DNA of 64,000 nt, from assembly GCA_037952775.1 (NCBI GenBank), contig JBANAY010000001.1, positions 4,712,001 to 4,776,000 of the forward strand, given 5' to 3'. A model generated the notes under the pieces. That model did no database searches, was not told the origin of the DNA, and saw only the letters and a list, made by a program, of their open reading frames with translations. A program made the position numbers and the translations under genes. The stretch's first letter is position 1. Every line of letters begins with the position of its first letter. Shown piece after piece: positions 1 through 11,068 of the stretch. Source of the DNA: Clonostachys chloroleuca. Its lineage: Eukaryota; Ascomycota; Sordariomycetes; Hypocreales; Bionectriaceae.

Positions 1-285
1 AAGTAAGAGTTGGGTGCCTGAAGTCAGGGAGGGTACCAATCTGCTTATGAAGGAAATGCCAGTCAAGGTGTGGCGAAGGGATCGGGATTGATAGAGTGAA
101 AAGCACTTGTAGTGAGCGTATTGAGACTTTTACAGAAAAGAGACTACTATTGAAAGGTTACGGACTGAACGAGTAAATGAATAAAGGGGTAATATTGATG
201 GTATCAATGTATCAATCAACACACTTAAAAATCCAAAGCCAAATATGACACATGAATCATTAAGAATACAAGCCTATGGTATCCT

Positions 286-626
286 TCACTTTTCGAGTGC
301 CGACCACCCCCAAGCCTCTGCCAAATGTCTACGAGCCTTAGAAGTACACCAAGTGTGCTTCTGCTCCGTCTGCTCCAGGAAGCGCAACAATTCCTCCTGC
401 TCCCACCGGTTCTCAAACTGGTCGCCGGCCATTGAAACCCCAGTTCAGGCAAGAATGTGGTGTGGCGCGCAGTTGCCGTTGCCGTAGGCGATCCCCAGCA
501 GCTGCCTCACCTCATTCTGAACGTTTTCCTTTTGCGTTTGAAGAAAGCGAGCCTTGGAAGGTCCAATACGGGGAGTCCGCGGATCAAACGCAAAGAGCAG
601 GATGCGTACCAGATGATAATTGAGTA
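286..626 (-). pseudogene. C-terminal stub of a fungal Zn2Cys6-type transcription factor, cut by a foldback element
   Basis: Reading the minus strand from the edge of the foldback element, one frame encodes a stretch resembling the C-terminus of fungal-specific transcription factors: YHLVRILLFAFDPRTPRIGP, then a VRQLLGIAYGN segment, then MAGDQFENRWEQEELLRFL and a closing HLAEAWGW. That order (ARILL.xYDP, VR.LCGIA, GDxFxxRxEQE, AWGW) is what I remember of this class. A TGA at 447-445 interrupts the frame between the GIA and GDQF blocks; the frame is the same on both sides, so it is a nonsense change, not a shift. Everything N-terminal, including any zinc cluster, is missing: the frame runs into the inverted repeat at 627 and I find no continuation after 1233. 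Recognition rests on short motifs remembered from the family, so the class is likely rather than certain. Confidence 0.5.
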
Positions 627-829
627 TGTTGGTGCCAAGCGGGCGATAGAGAGATATCGTCAACTACCGAGATAATCTATGAAGGTTGAAGCCCGCAGCC
701 CAGCCTGTTCGAACGCACATACAATTCACTAGTAAATACAATCAGGAATTCCGTGGAAGCCGGACCGGCCGCGAATGCAGAAGTAAGGTTCAATCGCGCG
801 ATAGCCGCGGCCGCGATGCAACCGACTTG
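627..829 (+). repeat. Left terminal inverted repeat (203 bp)
   Basis: Matches the reverse complement of 1031-1233 base for base by eye. The identity stops at the sequence ACCGACTTG, after which the two inner flanks differ at the next two bases (GGAAGGATC against GATAGGATC), so the inner boundary is well defined. Confidence 0.85.
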
Positions 830-1030
830 GAAGGATCAGTTTAACCGGGAGGGGTCAGTTAGCTAGGTTGGAAGGCGACAACCCAAACTGGACCCGATCG
901 TTAGAGCCCTGACCTATCGGCTCGAGCCACTCTAGCCGGTAGGATCTATCGCGAACTACGGCTCTGACGATCAACCTAATACCGAGCTATCGGCGCGGGC
1001 CCGATAGCCCGAAGAGCGTTCTGATCCTAT

Positions 1031-1233
1031 CAAGTCGGTTGCATCGCGGCCGCGGCTATCGCGCGATTGAACCTTACTTCTGCATTCGCGGCCGGTCCGG
1101 CTTCCACGGAATTCCTGATTGTATTTACTAGTGAATTGTATGTGCGTTCGAACAGGCTGGGCTGCGGGCTTCAACCTTCATAGATTATCTCGGTAGTTGA
1201 CGATATCTCTCTATCGCCCGCTTGGCACCAACA
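1031..1233 (-). repeat. Right terminal inverted repeat (203 bp)
   Basis: Reverse complement of 627-829. The same outer sequence ends the truncated copy at 37424, there with a few C-to-T differences (for example CAATCTT for CAACCTT and TTATTTC for TTACTTC). Confidence 0.85.
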
Positions 1234-2478
1234 GGGAGATTACCTCAAACGACAATTCTAATGCATGTGAATTAGTCCAATTGGTTTATCGTCCAACCCC
1301 TAAAAAGAAATCGGAATGGAACATACATGGCAGCTCGTCAGAGAGCGTCGAGAAATCTGCTTTGTGGGCGGCGAAGCTGTGTTGCGTCTCCCTTCTGGCA
1401 TTGTGGGGGTCTGTTTTAGGCAAGTCGAGACGAAGGGAGCATAGCAAGAAGGGCAAGTGCTGGGTAGTAAACTATTTATCCCATCGACCATCAATCTACC
1501 CCATGATCCTTGTGGTTAGAGGGAACTACCTGTAGGGGATAGTGCCTGTTCCCCGCATGCAAACGCCCAAGAAGGAGTCTTCCGGCGGGTCCTGCGGCGT
1601 TTGTGGGGAGAAATCTTGGTTCATTCCTTGCTCAGGAGGGCTTGGATAATGCTTTTCCTCATTGGCTAACTCCTCATCCCTCGTGGGGCAGAATGGCAAC
1701 AGTATTTTCTTCGCTCAAGATGGCATACCCTAGAGCCAACACCACACAATGCCGTTGCGGCAACCCCAGGCTTAACTCTATCTACCATGTCATAGGATGC
1801 GATCCTAATTTTTCCTAGAGTTTGATAGGAAAGTATTGCTATGCCATAGGAGTATTCGCTGCCGGAGAAGTTTTCTCATTCTGTGGTGAACAATTAGCTG
1901 GCTCTTTACCAATTTGGGGAAGGCATAAATAGAACAAAACCAAACCAAAACCTCTTGTTAAACAGTGAATCAAAAGAAACAAACCGTGTATACCTCAGAA
2001 CCCACTTTTTGTATTGGATATTTGAACGAATCTGAACGAATCAGCTTGCTTTGCTGAATGACATTGATATTACCACATACCCCGTCATTATTCTCAATGG
2101 ACCTTCCAACCCTTCAGTGACAGGACTGTCTGTCTAGGGTAGCGGTCCCCTCCAGCAGTCTCCAAGCTTCCAGCCAGGCCCACCACAGCTGGAACACCCT
2201 TGGCACAACAAGTAAGCCCGTTGTTTTTTTTGGAGATGAAGCGTTATCCGCCGACTACCTCCCGTTGGCCTGCATGGCTAGCCACAGTACAACCACGTTG
2301 ACAGCTGGCAGTGCATATTGGACGGTTGCCGGGCGATTTCTTCAGGCACCCCGCCGCATGATGTAGGCGAATCACATGACTGTGCGTTTCTCGTCCAACC
2401 CAGCTGCGAATTTCAATACAGACGAAGCTCCCGCAGCTTCGTCACCCTCTCTCCCAGCTGCACCATGAAGCCTTCGCC
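1234..2478. other. Intergenic, no gene seen
   Basis: About 1.2 kb between the foldback element and CDC27. Open frames are short and show no recognisable protein features. The last 150 bases before the CDC27 start are pyrimidine-rich and probably its promoter and leader. No continuation of the interrupted transcription factor could be recognised. Confidence 0.5.
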
Positions 2479-4802
2479 ATGGACGACCAACTGCGGCTAG
2501 TGTACCGATACCTCGATGCCGACCTCAGCGACAATGCCCTCTTCCTCGCCAGTATTCTGCATGCTTTGGACCCCGAGAATGACACCTGGGCGCACCTCAA
2601 ATCACTTGCCTGCCTTCGTCTGGGCCAGTACGGCCTCGCTCGTCAGTATAGCTGCGAGAATGGCTTGACTGGCGACCACCTGGGGTGCTCGTACGTCTTC
2701 GCATTGGCATCCTTGTCCCAGGGGAACTACCTCGAGGGAATCTCAGCTTTGGAGCGAGCCAAGCCACACTGGCAGCTTCGAGATCGGGATGCCGCTTCGC
2801 TCTTGGCACCAGTTCCTCTGACCCAGCGATTCTGGCCTGACCGTCCGGCAGTCAATTGTCTTCTAGCCAAACTGCATAGGTACAACAAGGATAACAAGAA
2901 AGCAGCAAACCACTTCACCGAGGCTCTAGAATCAGACCCTTTGATGTGGGATGCCTTGACCAATTTATATGACATTGGTACGTCCCCCTGTTTCTTTGTT
3001 GAAATACGAGCTGCCTCCTGACCATGATGTCTTCTAGGAGCTACCTTAAATATATCGAATATCTTCAGTGTCGAGCGCTTCCACCCAGATCCTACTTCGA
3101 AACCAGACCATACCGGTTCGAAATCGGCGGTGCTCAATGCCACAACGAGACAGACTCCTTCGTACCCAGAACAACCATCGAGCTATAATACCCGAACACC
3201 CCAGCGAGGCGTGAATGTTCAGAACGTGTCTCTTCGAAGGAAGAATGAGAAGCCCACGAGCGACAGTGACAAGGTCAAGACAACATTACCGAAGAAACGG
3301 CAACGCCCAGGCTTTGATCACTCGATGGAACAGCCAAATCCTCCCAGTGGCCCAATTCATGCAGACACGGACGTTTTCACTTCCCGGACGACCGCTCCAA
3401 CTCCTTCCCTGGTGACCCAACGCAGGAGTGCTCGATTACACAATCGTATTGCAACGACTTCTGGCCTCGCTGATCGACCAGCTTTCCAACCCTCTACTAG
3501 AGAGGCAATAAGGCGCCCTACCAAACCAACGACTTTAGTTCGAGATCGCCAAAAGCCTGCACCTACAGCTCGACCCGCCCCGGTGCAAAAGAGAACTTTG
3601 CCCCAGCGGAAGGCCGCCGTCTCGCCGACACCCATTCCCGAAACTGACCCCTCAACTGAGCTTGAATCTACAAGGGCGGAAGCGATTGTGGGGCGAGAGA
3701 GGACCGTGAAATTGCTTGGCATCCTCCAGTCATTAGGGGCCGCCTATCATAGCTTGAGCAAGTACGAGCCCAGAGCATGCCTGGATGCTTTTGGGTCCCT
3801 CCCGATTGAGCTCCAGGCGACTCCATGGGTTCTTTCCAAGTCAGCGCGAGCGCATTACGAGTTGATGGACTACAAGAAAGCGAAGCAAGCTTTCCAGGCG
3901 CTGCGAAAACGTGCCCCCTCGTGGATTGAGGATTTGGAAGTGTATTCTACCGTCCTGTGGCATCTCAAGGACGAGGTTCCATTATCGTTATTGGCACACG
4001 AGCTTACTGAGACCCATTTCCAATCTCCTGAAACGTGGTGTGCAGTAGGCAACTCGTTTTCTGTATGCCGATCCCGAAATGAAGCGATCAGGTGCTTTCG
4101 ACGTGCCTGTCAGCTCTCTCCCCAGCTACCTCAGGCGTACTCTCTCCTTGGATATGAGCTCATGGAGCAAGAAGACTATTACGAGGCTATCGGAGCTTTC
4201 CAGCGCGCCATTCGGGTGGAACCGCGCTTCTACACAGCTTGGGTCGGGCTTGGACGTGCCTATGAACGGCTGAGTCGCAATGACGTGGCATTGAAGCACT
4301 ATCTGACGGCTGTTGAAATTAACTCATCCAACCCCATCATCTACACTTACGTCGCCCGCGTATGTTACATTGCCCCCTGCCAATTCGATTTCCCTAACAA
4401 TGCGGTGCAGGTCTTGGAAAATCTGCAGAAGCGGCGAAGTGCGATTGAATACTTGCGACGAGGCATCCGGCTGAACCCGCCGCCGCTCACCATGGCGTTG
4501 ATAAGGATGCAGCGCGCGGGAATCTATCTTTACGCTGGGCAGCCTGGTGCCGCGCTGGAGGACCTTCGAGCTGTTGCGCTAATCGCCCCGGATGAGCCTC
4601 GCGTCCATTTGCTTCTTGGCCAAGCGTATGCCATGCAAGGGCAAGATAAAGCTGCGGCATTACAATCGTACACTACGGCTCTCAGCCTTGCTCCTTGGGT
4701 AAGTTCAACCCTCTTTTCCATCATGATCTGGTGCAAACTGCTAATTCGGCGCAGAGCAGAGAGATCAAGGACGCCATGTTGTCCCTTGAAGATGATGAAT
4801 GA
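2479..4802 (+). CDS. bimA: Anaphase-promoting complex TPR subunit CDC27/APC3 (BimA of Aspergillus)
   Basis: TPR scaffold subunit of the nuclear anaphase-promoting complex, the ubiquitin ligase that drives mitotic exit. Exons are 2479-2977, 3038-4359, 4411-4698 and 4755-4802, giving 718 aa. The introns have GTACGT, GTATGT and GTAAGT donors; the 51-nt third-exon junction has a CTAAC branch point, is a multiple of three and contains no stop, so it reads through if retained. The N-terminal TPR part (residues 1-170) matches the APC3 dimerisation region. A basic, Pro/Ser/Thr-rich low-complexity linker follows (about 195-390), then a run of tetratricopeptide repeats with typical spacing (ETWCAVGNSFS, AYSLLGYEL, AWVGLGRAYERL, PDEPRVHLLLGQAY). 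It closes with REIKDAMLSLEDD, the end expected for BimA. A. nidulans BimA is about 800 aa, so this copy is somewhat shorter, mostly in the linker, and its repeats look fairly divergent. Confidence 0.85.
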
Positions 4803-7288
4803 TTTTATGAATATATTTGACTAATGATATAAACCATGCCTCTTGGATGAATCAAACTTCAACTCGTACTTCTACGATTCTCTGGATGCAGCTTTGTTTT
4901 TCGCAACGGTAGATTGGTAGATGCAATTGGTGGCTTATGATACTTCTACCTTATCTCCCATGCAATTGAGCTTCAAACCTGTACGTTGATGGCCCTTTTG
5001 CCCACCCCTAAGCCTTTACATGTCATGATCATACCCCCGTTCGGGAGTGTACTGTGTGCCGGTGTTGACATTATGCTCCATCCTCCCACCACCACCTCAT
5101 CTTTCGCAATGAAGTCAGCACTGACGGCTGCTTTGCAGACGGCGAAGCGGCATCGTCATTGGCCATCTTAACTGCATGACACGCATATGCCAGGTCATCG
5201 ATAATGCGCTGCCCCGAGTAGATCCAATATTCATGCCACATGCCGCTTTGTGGACCGCCCAGCAGAGACAACTCATCGCCATCAGCGGAGAATTGAAGCT
5301 GCCGGAGATTTTGTGCATACCAGCGGGTGAGTGCCTAGTCAACCCCCCCTCTGAAATCGCGATGCCTGTGTGTGGATTGTCATTCCCACCAATCCCATGC
5401 CTAATGCAAGGAGCAGTCAATCTCTGGACAACATATCGTCATCAGCCTAGGTAATGCCGACGCTGTTCGTGATTTATTTCTTTTGCAAAATAAAACAAAA
5501 AAAAAACAAAAGCGAAAGACAAGGAAAAAGAAAGCCGGTGACTGTGATGGATACGTCTCAGGCAACGAAACCAGGTAAGGCTGTAGCGTGTATGATTGTT
5601 TGACCACCCCAATAAAGTAGTGAGCCACGATAATCGCGACGGAAGAAGCTGTGGATGTCTCCGATAGAGACATTAATGAAGAAATGCCATGACCCTGGGA
5701 CTTGAGGTTCATCAGCGTGTTCCGCTAGCCAATTTGTAGTCGTAGTTCACTGGGACTGATACCGCCTATCGTCTGTATGGTATCGCGAACCATGAGATGA
5801 TTCGGAGCGAGCGACCATTGCATCAATGCATGCTCCAAACTCAGCAGAGATGGCTGACTATGAACGACGCACGTAGATCGATATGTTTACATTGGTTTGT
5901 TAATTCTCTCGACACCTCTCATCGGGCACTTCGAGTCTGCAGCGTTCCCACACGGCCTAGAAACAGGGTGTTCGTCCGATGCAAACACAAAACAAACATC
6001 TCATCACATGTTGCTTGGGTTGGAGGTCGATACCACTGCCGGAGCCTCAAGGCGTGACATCAGACGCTGGCTCTGGGCAGACTGTCCTAGATGGTTGTCT
6101 GAAAGCATTCTCGCTTCCTCGTATGACGTCCAAATAAATTTTTGTCTTTTGGCCCCATCTGAATTTTTATCTACACGCCTCCCAAGTGTCTGGAAATTTG
6201 CCATAAGGCTGAGAGAGCGAGATATCTCAAGACACTGCAAGAGGTTTGATTTGAGGAGCATTTAGGTTCAGCTCGCGAACAGAATACCTTATCCACGCCG
6301 ATCTGTTACGATTGCGCATTGATAAATACTGATATGCATCATAGTTTACATGAAACTGCCCAATCATGACAGTGTGATAGGGTTTTGCTCTTGATGAGGC
6401 GAGCGAAGGTAAAAAGACTGTCTGATGACTAGGTACGGAAAGGTCTAGGAATTTAAGACATCTGACCTAAACTAAGGAAAGCTCTACGCGGTATCGGATC
6501 GTTGCGAACTGAGCTATGACGCCGGTTCTACTCGAAATCTGGGGAGACTGATCGTTCATCCCCTGGCTAGCGGCGATACGTTATGCCCCATGGGGAATTT
6601 TCCAATCCCGATAAATAGCATATAATCATGGTTGAGATCAGATAAACAAGGACGCTATAACGGAGGATTCCTCACATATCTGTAGGACTAATCGCAGGTG
6701 TGTGTTGGACGGTAACGTTTGCCGTGATACGCGCGCTCAGGCGTTGCTGCCTGTGATGAGGCAACGAGATGACGTCGTCGCGCCACAATCAGCCACACTT
6801 CCTCGCCGCCGACGCCCAGGTGAAGTTGCACCGCCATGTGGCGCTGTAGCATTGGCCCCACTGCTGCTCTGGGGCTGAAGCTCACCTTGGCTCCAGCTTC
6901 AGGAACACGCCGCCTGGTGACGAAATCCCCACCTCGAGCTAACGACGATTACCCTTCCATCCCCCACACCGAGTAAGCGAGATCTTGTTGACTGGATGAC
7001 CCGGTCTCCTACTGCTGAGCAGACCTGCTGCTCTTTGTTCTCCGATCCTCTGTGAATTCTCTTGCTGCTGGCCTTTGGGTCCGGAATGCGCATCGACTGG
7101 CTATTGCGCCCTGTACCGACTCGAACGGGCGACTCGAATATCTCCGACGTATGACGGCCTCGTCCTGCGCTGTCTCTCCGTTCAATTCCACCCGCGAGAG
7201 AGAAACCTCTCAAGAGTCTGAACTTGACAATCGAAATCGCTGATCGGCCAGTCTCACACAAGGCCCAAATCAGGGCCAGCACCTCAAT
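4803..7288. other. Long intergenic stretch, mostly featureless
   Basis: About 2.5 kb between CDC27 and the MINDY gene. It holds an A-rich tract near 5487-5510 and one possible small minus-strand gene (5071-5398, listed separately). The last 600 bases, with many pyrimidines and short upstream open frames, are probably promoter and 5' leader for the MINDY gene. I see no RNA gene or repeat. Confidence 0.4.
5071..5398 (-). CDS. Possible small two-exon gene, unknown
   Basis: A frame open from 5334 down to a TAA at 5073-5071 encodes about 88 residues of natural-looking composition, rich in Trp and Tyr (WYAQNLRQLQF, GMWHEYWIYSGQRIIDD, RWWWED). It is preceded by a plausible acceptor (TTGACTAG). A donor GTGGGA after an ATG at 5398 would give a three-codon first exon in phase. 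The composition is better than that of the neighbouring random frames, but I recognise no family and the tiny first exon is weak evidence. It may be the last exon of a longer or decayed gene. Confidence 0.25.
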
Positions 7289-10266
7289 ATGAACCACCCC
7301 GGCGACGTCTCCCAGCCTCCTGCCTACTCCAACTCCGACCAGTCGAGACCACCGCTTCGATCGAGAGATTCATGGGAATATTATTCCACGGACGACGAGG
7401 CACCTGAGCCTAGGCCCAAGCCCAGGCATTTAAAGTCGGATCGCGATCGTTCGCGACAAAACCCTCTGGAAGCTCCTGCATCTTTGAGGGTGGGCGGGCC
7501 GCCTCCGATTCCACAGGCAGCAGACAGCACTGCCCAAGTGGTCTCTGCCCCCGCTACTTCTGGCGATGCAAGCGGTCGTACCCCATCGATCCCAGAAGCT
7601 CTCCGACCTGGCGGTGCGCCTGGCGGTGCGCAACGAAAGCAAACAAACCCGTTCTTGCGAAAGCCCGTGCCTGCAGCTAGCACCCCGCCGACCGAGCAAT
7701 TGTCCAAGCTGGATCTGAGCGAGGACCCAGTGCGACCCCCAATATGGAAGCCAACATTATCGAGGCAGCAGACTGAAGCCTCATCCATATACTCCCAGGC
7801 ATCCGGGCCTCCCCCGAGCTTCCTCCTTCGACCTCCTCCTACCCCGATGGTGGACCCAAGGCTTCAACCGAAAACATTTGGGATTCCTTGCCTCCTACCA
7901 AAACGCAGTCCAATGCGGTTGCGTGGCCCGGACCACATGATGCAGCCGCGGCGTATTTAGATTCTCCTGTTGAGCTGCTGGATGACCCGTGGGCCGCGCC
8001 ATCGGCCCCTCCAGGCCCTCCGACCAAACAACCTCCGATGATACCACAAGCCGAGACCAATCCGTGGGCATCGACCGCTCCATCGTCTAATGCGCCATCG
8101 CAAAGACCTTCTCCACCGCAGCCTACATCCCCTCTCCCGGCTCAAGGCACTGTTGGGCCATCAAAGACGCCCCCGAATGTGCCGCCGCAGTCGTACATGC
8201 AACCTCCCCCGCTTCCAACGGCGAGCATGGTCTCGTTGCCATCCGATGATGAGCCTGGTTGGGGGAGTACGAAGCGCGACATGTCTAAAAGTCCTGTCCG
8301 ACCTGCCGCAACGGTTTCAGATCTTAGCCTAGCGGAAGATCGAGATATTTGGGGTGATGTTTCTGCCCTGGACAAAGACAAGGAGAAAGGCAAGGCACCT
8401 GCTTTTCCACCACAAGAAATGGCTGGGTCGAGCGATTGGAATCTCATTGACGTTGAGTCTTTGCCGGGTCCCAATGGACCGCCTCCTGGATCCTCTCGGG
8501 GTCAAACATCAGGAGCAGCACCCTCAGAAGATAGCCCGGCGCTGCCCACTCGTCCGACCGAGGATGACGCAAGATGGACCTCGCCCAGACCGCCAGTAGA
8601 TGCGAAGGCCGAAACATACCAGGTGAAGAACATTCGCTGGCAAGACTCAAATTCTTCCAATGGAGACACCCGCGTGTCGCCCATCCTTGTACAGAATGCC
8701 AACGGGCCGTGCCCATTGGTGGCCTTGGTCAATGCCCTCTCCCTGACAACCCCGCCAGACCACAGCGATGCTACGTTGGTGGAGGTTTTGAGATCAAGGG
8801 AGCAAGTCAGTCTCAACCTTCTTCTGGACGCCGTCTTTGAAGAGTTGATGTCTCCACGGCGACTGGAAGAGGATGGCTCTCTACCTGATATTACTGATTT
8901 GTACGCGTTTCTGCAAAGCCTGCACACCGGGATGAACGTCAACCCACGGTTTGCTCCCTCTGATGCTGTAAGGCAGGCGTTTGAGAGAACCACCCTGACC
9001 CACTTGGAACCTTCCGAGAGAGGTACCTACATTCCGGGAACCTTCGAAAACACGCAAGAGATGGGTCTCTATGCTACCTTCAAGATCCCTCTTATCCACG
9101 GTTGGCTCCCTCCACTCGGCGACCCGGCTTACGAGGCCATGGAACGCCAGGGAGCCTCATACGAAGACGCGCAAAACTTGCTATTCCGGGAAGAGGAGCT
9201 GGATCGCAAACTCTCAAATTCGAGCATCGGTCTGACAGAGGACGAGCAGCAGCTCTACCAGGATGTTTACACAATCAAAGGTTTCCTGGAGAGCTCGGCC
9301 ACGCAACTCACATCGTGGGGTATTCAGGTGATATCCAGAGCTATTCGGCCTGGGACTTTTGCCATTCTCTTCAGAAATGACCATTTCAGCACGTTATACT
9401 GCCACCCGCAAACGAAACAACTGGTCACGCTTGTGACGGACTATGGGTACCGTTCTCACGAGGAGGTTGTGTGGGAAAGCTTGGTGGACATCAATGGGGA
9501 GCGTACTCAGTATCTCTCTGGCGACTTCAAGGTCGTTGGGTCGGACGCCTCAAGCAGTTTTGGAGGCTATTCTGAAGGCCAAGGTTCAGAATGGACTACT
9601 GTGTCGAACAAACGTGGAAAGGCACGACAAACAATAAGTGAGCCTGAAGCGGGCCCAGCACTATCGGCCGCCGAGCAGGAAGACCGAGACCTTGCCCTGG
9701 CATTGCAGCTACAGGAGGAGGAAGATCAAAAACATAGGGAAGAGGAGGCTCGCCGTAAGAGGGAGCAAGAGCTTTCAAACCGCGTCATCGAGCAGCAAGG
9801 CCGCCAGCCATACAGAAGCATATCCAACACTACTCCATCTTCATCTGGCATGTCAACAGGCATTGCTCCCGCGCGACGCAGCTCCAACAATCTTAACGTG
9901 ACTGTTGGGTCGAACAACACCCCTCGGACACCTCCCCGCCCGGTGACCCAGCAGATCCGCCCCATGGTCCCTCCGCGCCGGAGTAACGTGCCGGCTACGA
10001 ATAGAGCCCAGGAGGAGGGTGCCGATGCGCCGCCACCGTATGAGCAGGCGGCTCAGTCGGAGCCTTATGTGCCTCCGCCTGGACATCCCAACCATCCCGG
10101 GAGCTCACCAAACATGTCTCGGCAGTCAACCAACGCTAGTAATAATGGCGCGTTCCCTCCACGGCAGGGTCAGCGCCTACCGGGCCAGGCTGCGGCGGCG
10201 CCTGCGGCGTTTAGACAAAATCCACACGGAACACGCGAAAGGGATAGGGACTGTATCGTGATGTGA
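7289..10266 (+). CDS. MINDY-family (DUF544) deubiquitinase with CaaX prenylation motif; apparent frameshift
   Basis: Cysteine protease of the MINDY family (human FAM63A/B, yeast Miy1), which trims K48-linked ubiquitin chains. The first 400 or so residues are Pro/Ser-rich and probably disordered. The catalytic domain follows: AETYQVKNIRWQD, then QNANGPCPLVALVNAL with the nucleophile Cys near residue 475, and RNDHFSTLY with the catalytic His near 698. A Gln/Glu-rich helix after it (DLALALQLQEEEDQKH) resembles a ubiquitin-interacting motif. The protein ends DRDCIVM, a CaaX box predicted to be farnesylated, so membrane attachment is likely. The frame changes between residues about 170 and 180. 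One extra C in the run at 7811-7815 would join SQASGPPP to ELPPSTSSYPDGG and give about 992 aa. No splice sites explain the shift. Sequencing error is more likely than a true mutation because the rest is well conserved. Confidence 0.85.
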
Positions 10267-11068
10267 TGTGTGGGAGACCTGTATAAATAGATATGCATGC
10301 ATGGCATCATTAGAGACGTACTTGACATATGCATGGCAGATACGTTGGTGCGATGGCCTTTGCAAGTCGATGACATTTTCCTTCTTCTATTTCTAGGTTT
10401 GTTTCCAGCTTTTTACATTTCCTTCTCCCCTCTTTGAGATCTTCTAGGTCTTCTATTTGTGCTCATTTGGGTTTATACGAAGGACGAGGCACGACAGAGA
10501 GCATAGTTTGGCGTTAGTATTGACGGCGTAATGGGACATGAGGCATGACGGGATGCGGCATGTGCCGACTTATAGGAACAATATAAATACAAGGGAATGG
10601 AATGCATATATTTTGCCACACAAGAAGAGTCATATTCTGCCATACAAGAAGAGTCACTAATGTGTGTGACTAACGTGGAGTTGAACAACATTAGTTGCTC
10701 GTAGGATTTTATCTGCACCTTGTAGTCAAGGCGAATGCACGTAGGTAATGAGGGCGTCGTATATGCTGGACGATGATAAAATAAGTGATCAAGCGGTGGC
10801 CACCAGCCCCGGAATGCGCACACAACCCGTAAGGCATAGCACCTTCTTGGGTTGGGATTTATTCCACCCTGGTGCTGGGAGGGATTGATTCGTGGGTGTG
10901 AGTCGGAGGATTTTGGCTGCAACTCCATCTTAGAGCGGTGGAAAGTGGAGACTCGGCAATTGAGATAGACAACTTCCAGCGGGCATCTGCTTGTCATTGT
11001 CCTCTTCCTCCTGCACCCTCGAATTGTCTCGTCCCGTCTCCTTTCGTCTCGCCCCCAAGCTGGCCACC
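10267..11068. other. Intergenic: MINDY 3' end and promoter of the reductase gene
   Basis: About 800 bp. It contains an imperfect direct repeat of about 24 nt (10614-10661, listed separately). The last 70 bases before 11069 are a CT-rich leader with CCACC directly before the ATG. Long frames here (for example on the minus strand at 10473-10997) have no protein-like features. Confidence 0.4.
10614..10661. repeat. Imperfect tandem repeat, about 24 nt x 2
   Basis: GCCACACAAGAAGAGTCA is followed 24 nt later by GCCATACAAGAAGAGTCA. One base in eighteen differs, a C-to-T transition. It is non-coding, and no function is evident. Confidence 0.7.

Larger units (their letters stand above)
627..1233. mobile_element. 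Foldback (long-TIR) non-autonomous transposable element, complete copy
   Basis: The element begins TGTTGGTGCC and ends GGCACCAACA. The first 203 bases (627-829) are repeated in reverse complement at 1031-1233 without a mismatch that I can find, around a centre of about 200 bp. It is GC-rich, has no credible coding sequence, and lacks the LTR, tRNA primer site and polypurine tract of a retroelement. I see no clear target-site duplication: the left flank ends GAGTA and the right begins GGGAG. A MULE-like or foldback MITE is the best description. Identical arms suggest recent activity or arm conversion. A shorter relative is at 37144-37424, where the central block has the opposite orientation relative to the intact arm. 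Confidence 0.8.

Noticed and set aside
627..1233. Reading the inverted repeats as a solo LTR or LTR pair
   Set aside because: The arms are inverted, not direct, and there is no primer-binding site or polypurine tract, although TG..CA ends look LTR-like.
971..1535. Open frames inside and beside the foldback element as genes
   Set aside because: They are mirror translations of the repeat arms, with the same short peptide at both ends, and lack any protein features.
7381..8993. Long minus-strand frames opposite the MINDY gene
   Set aside because: They are shadows of a GC-rich coding strand and match no family.
10473..10997. 174-codon minus-strand frame
   Set aside because: No start context, splice support or family resemblance; it overlaps a tandem repeat and the promoter of the next gene.
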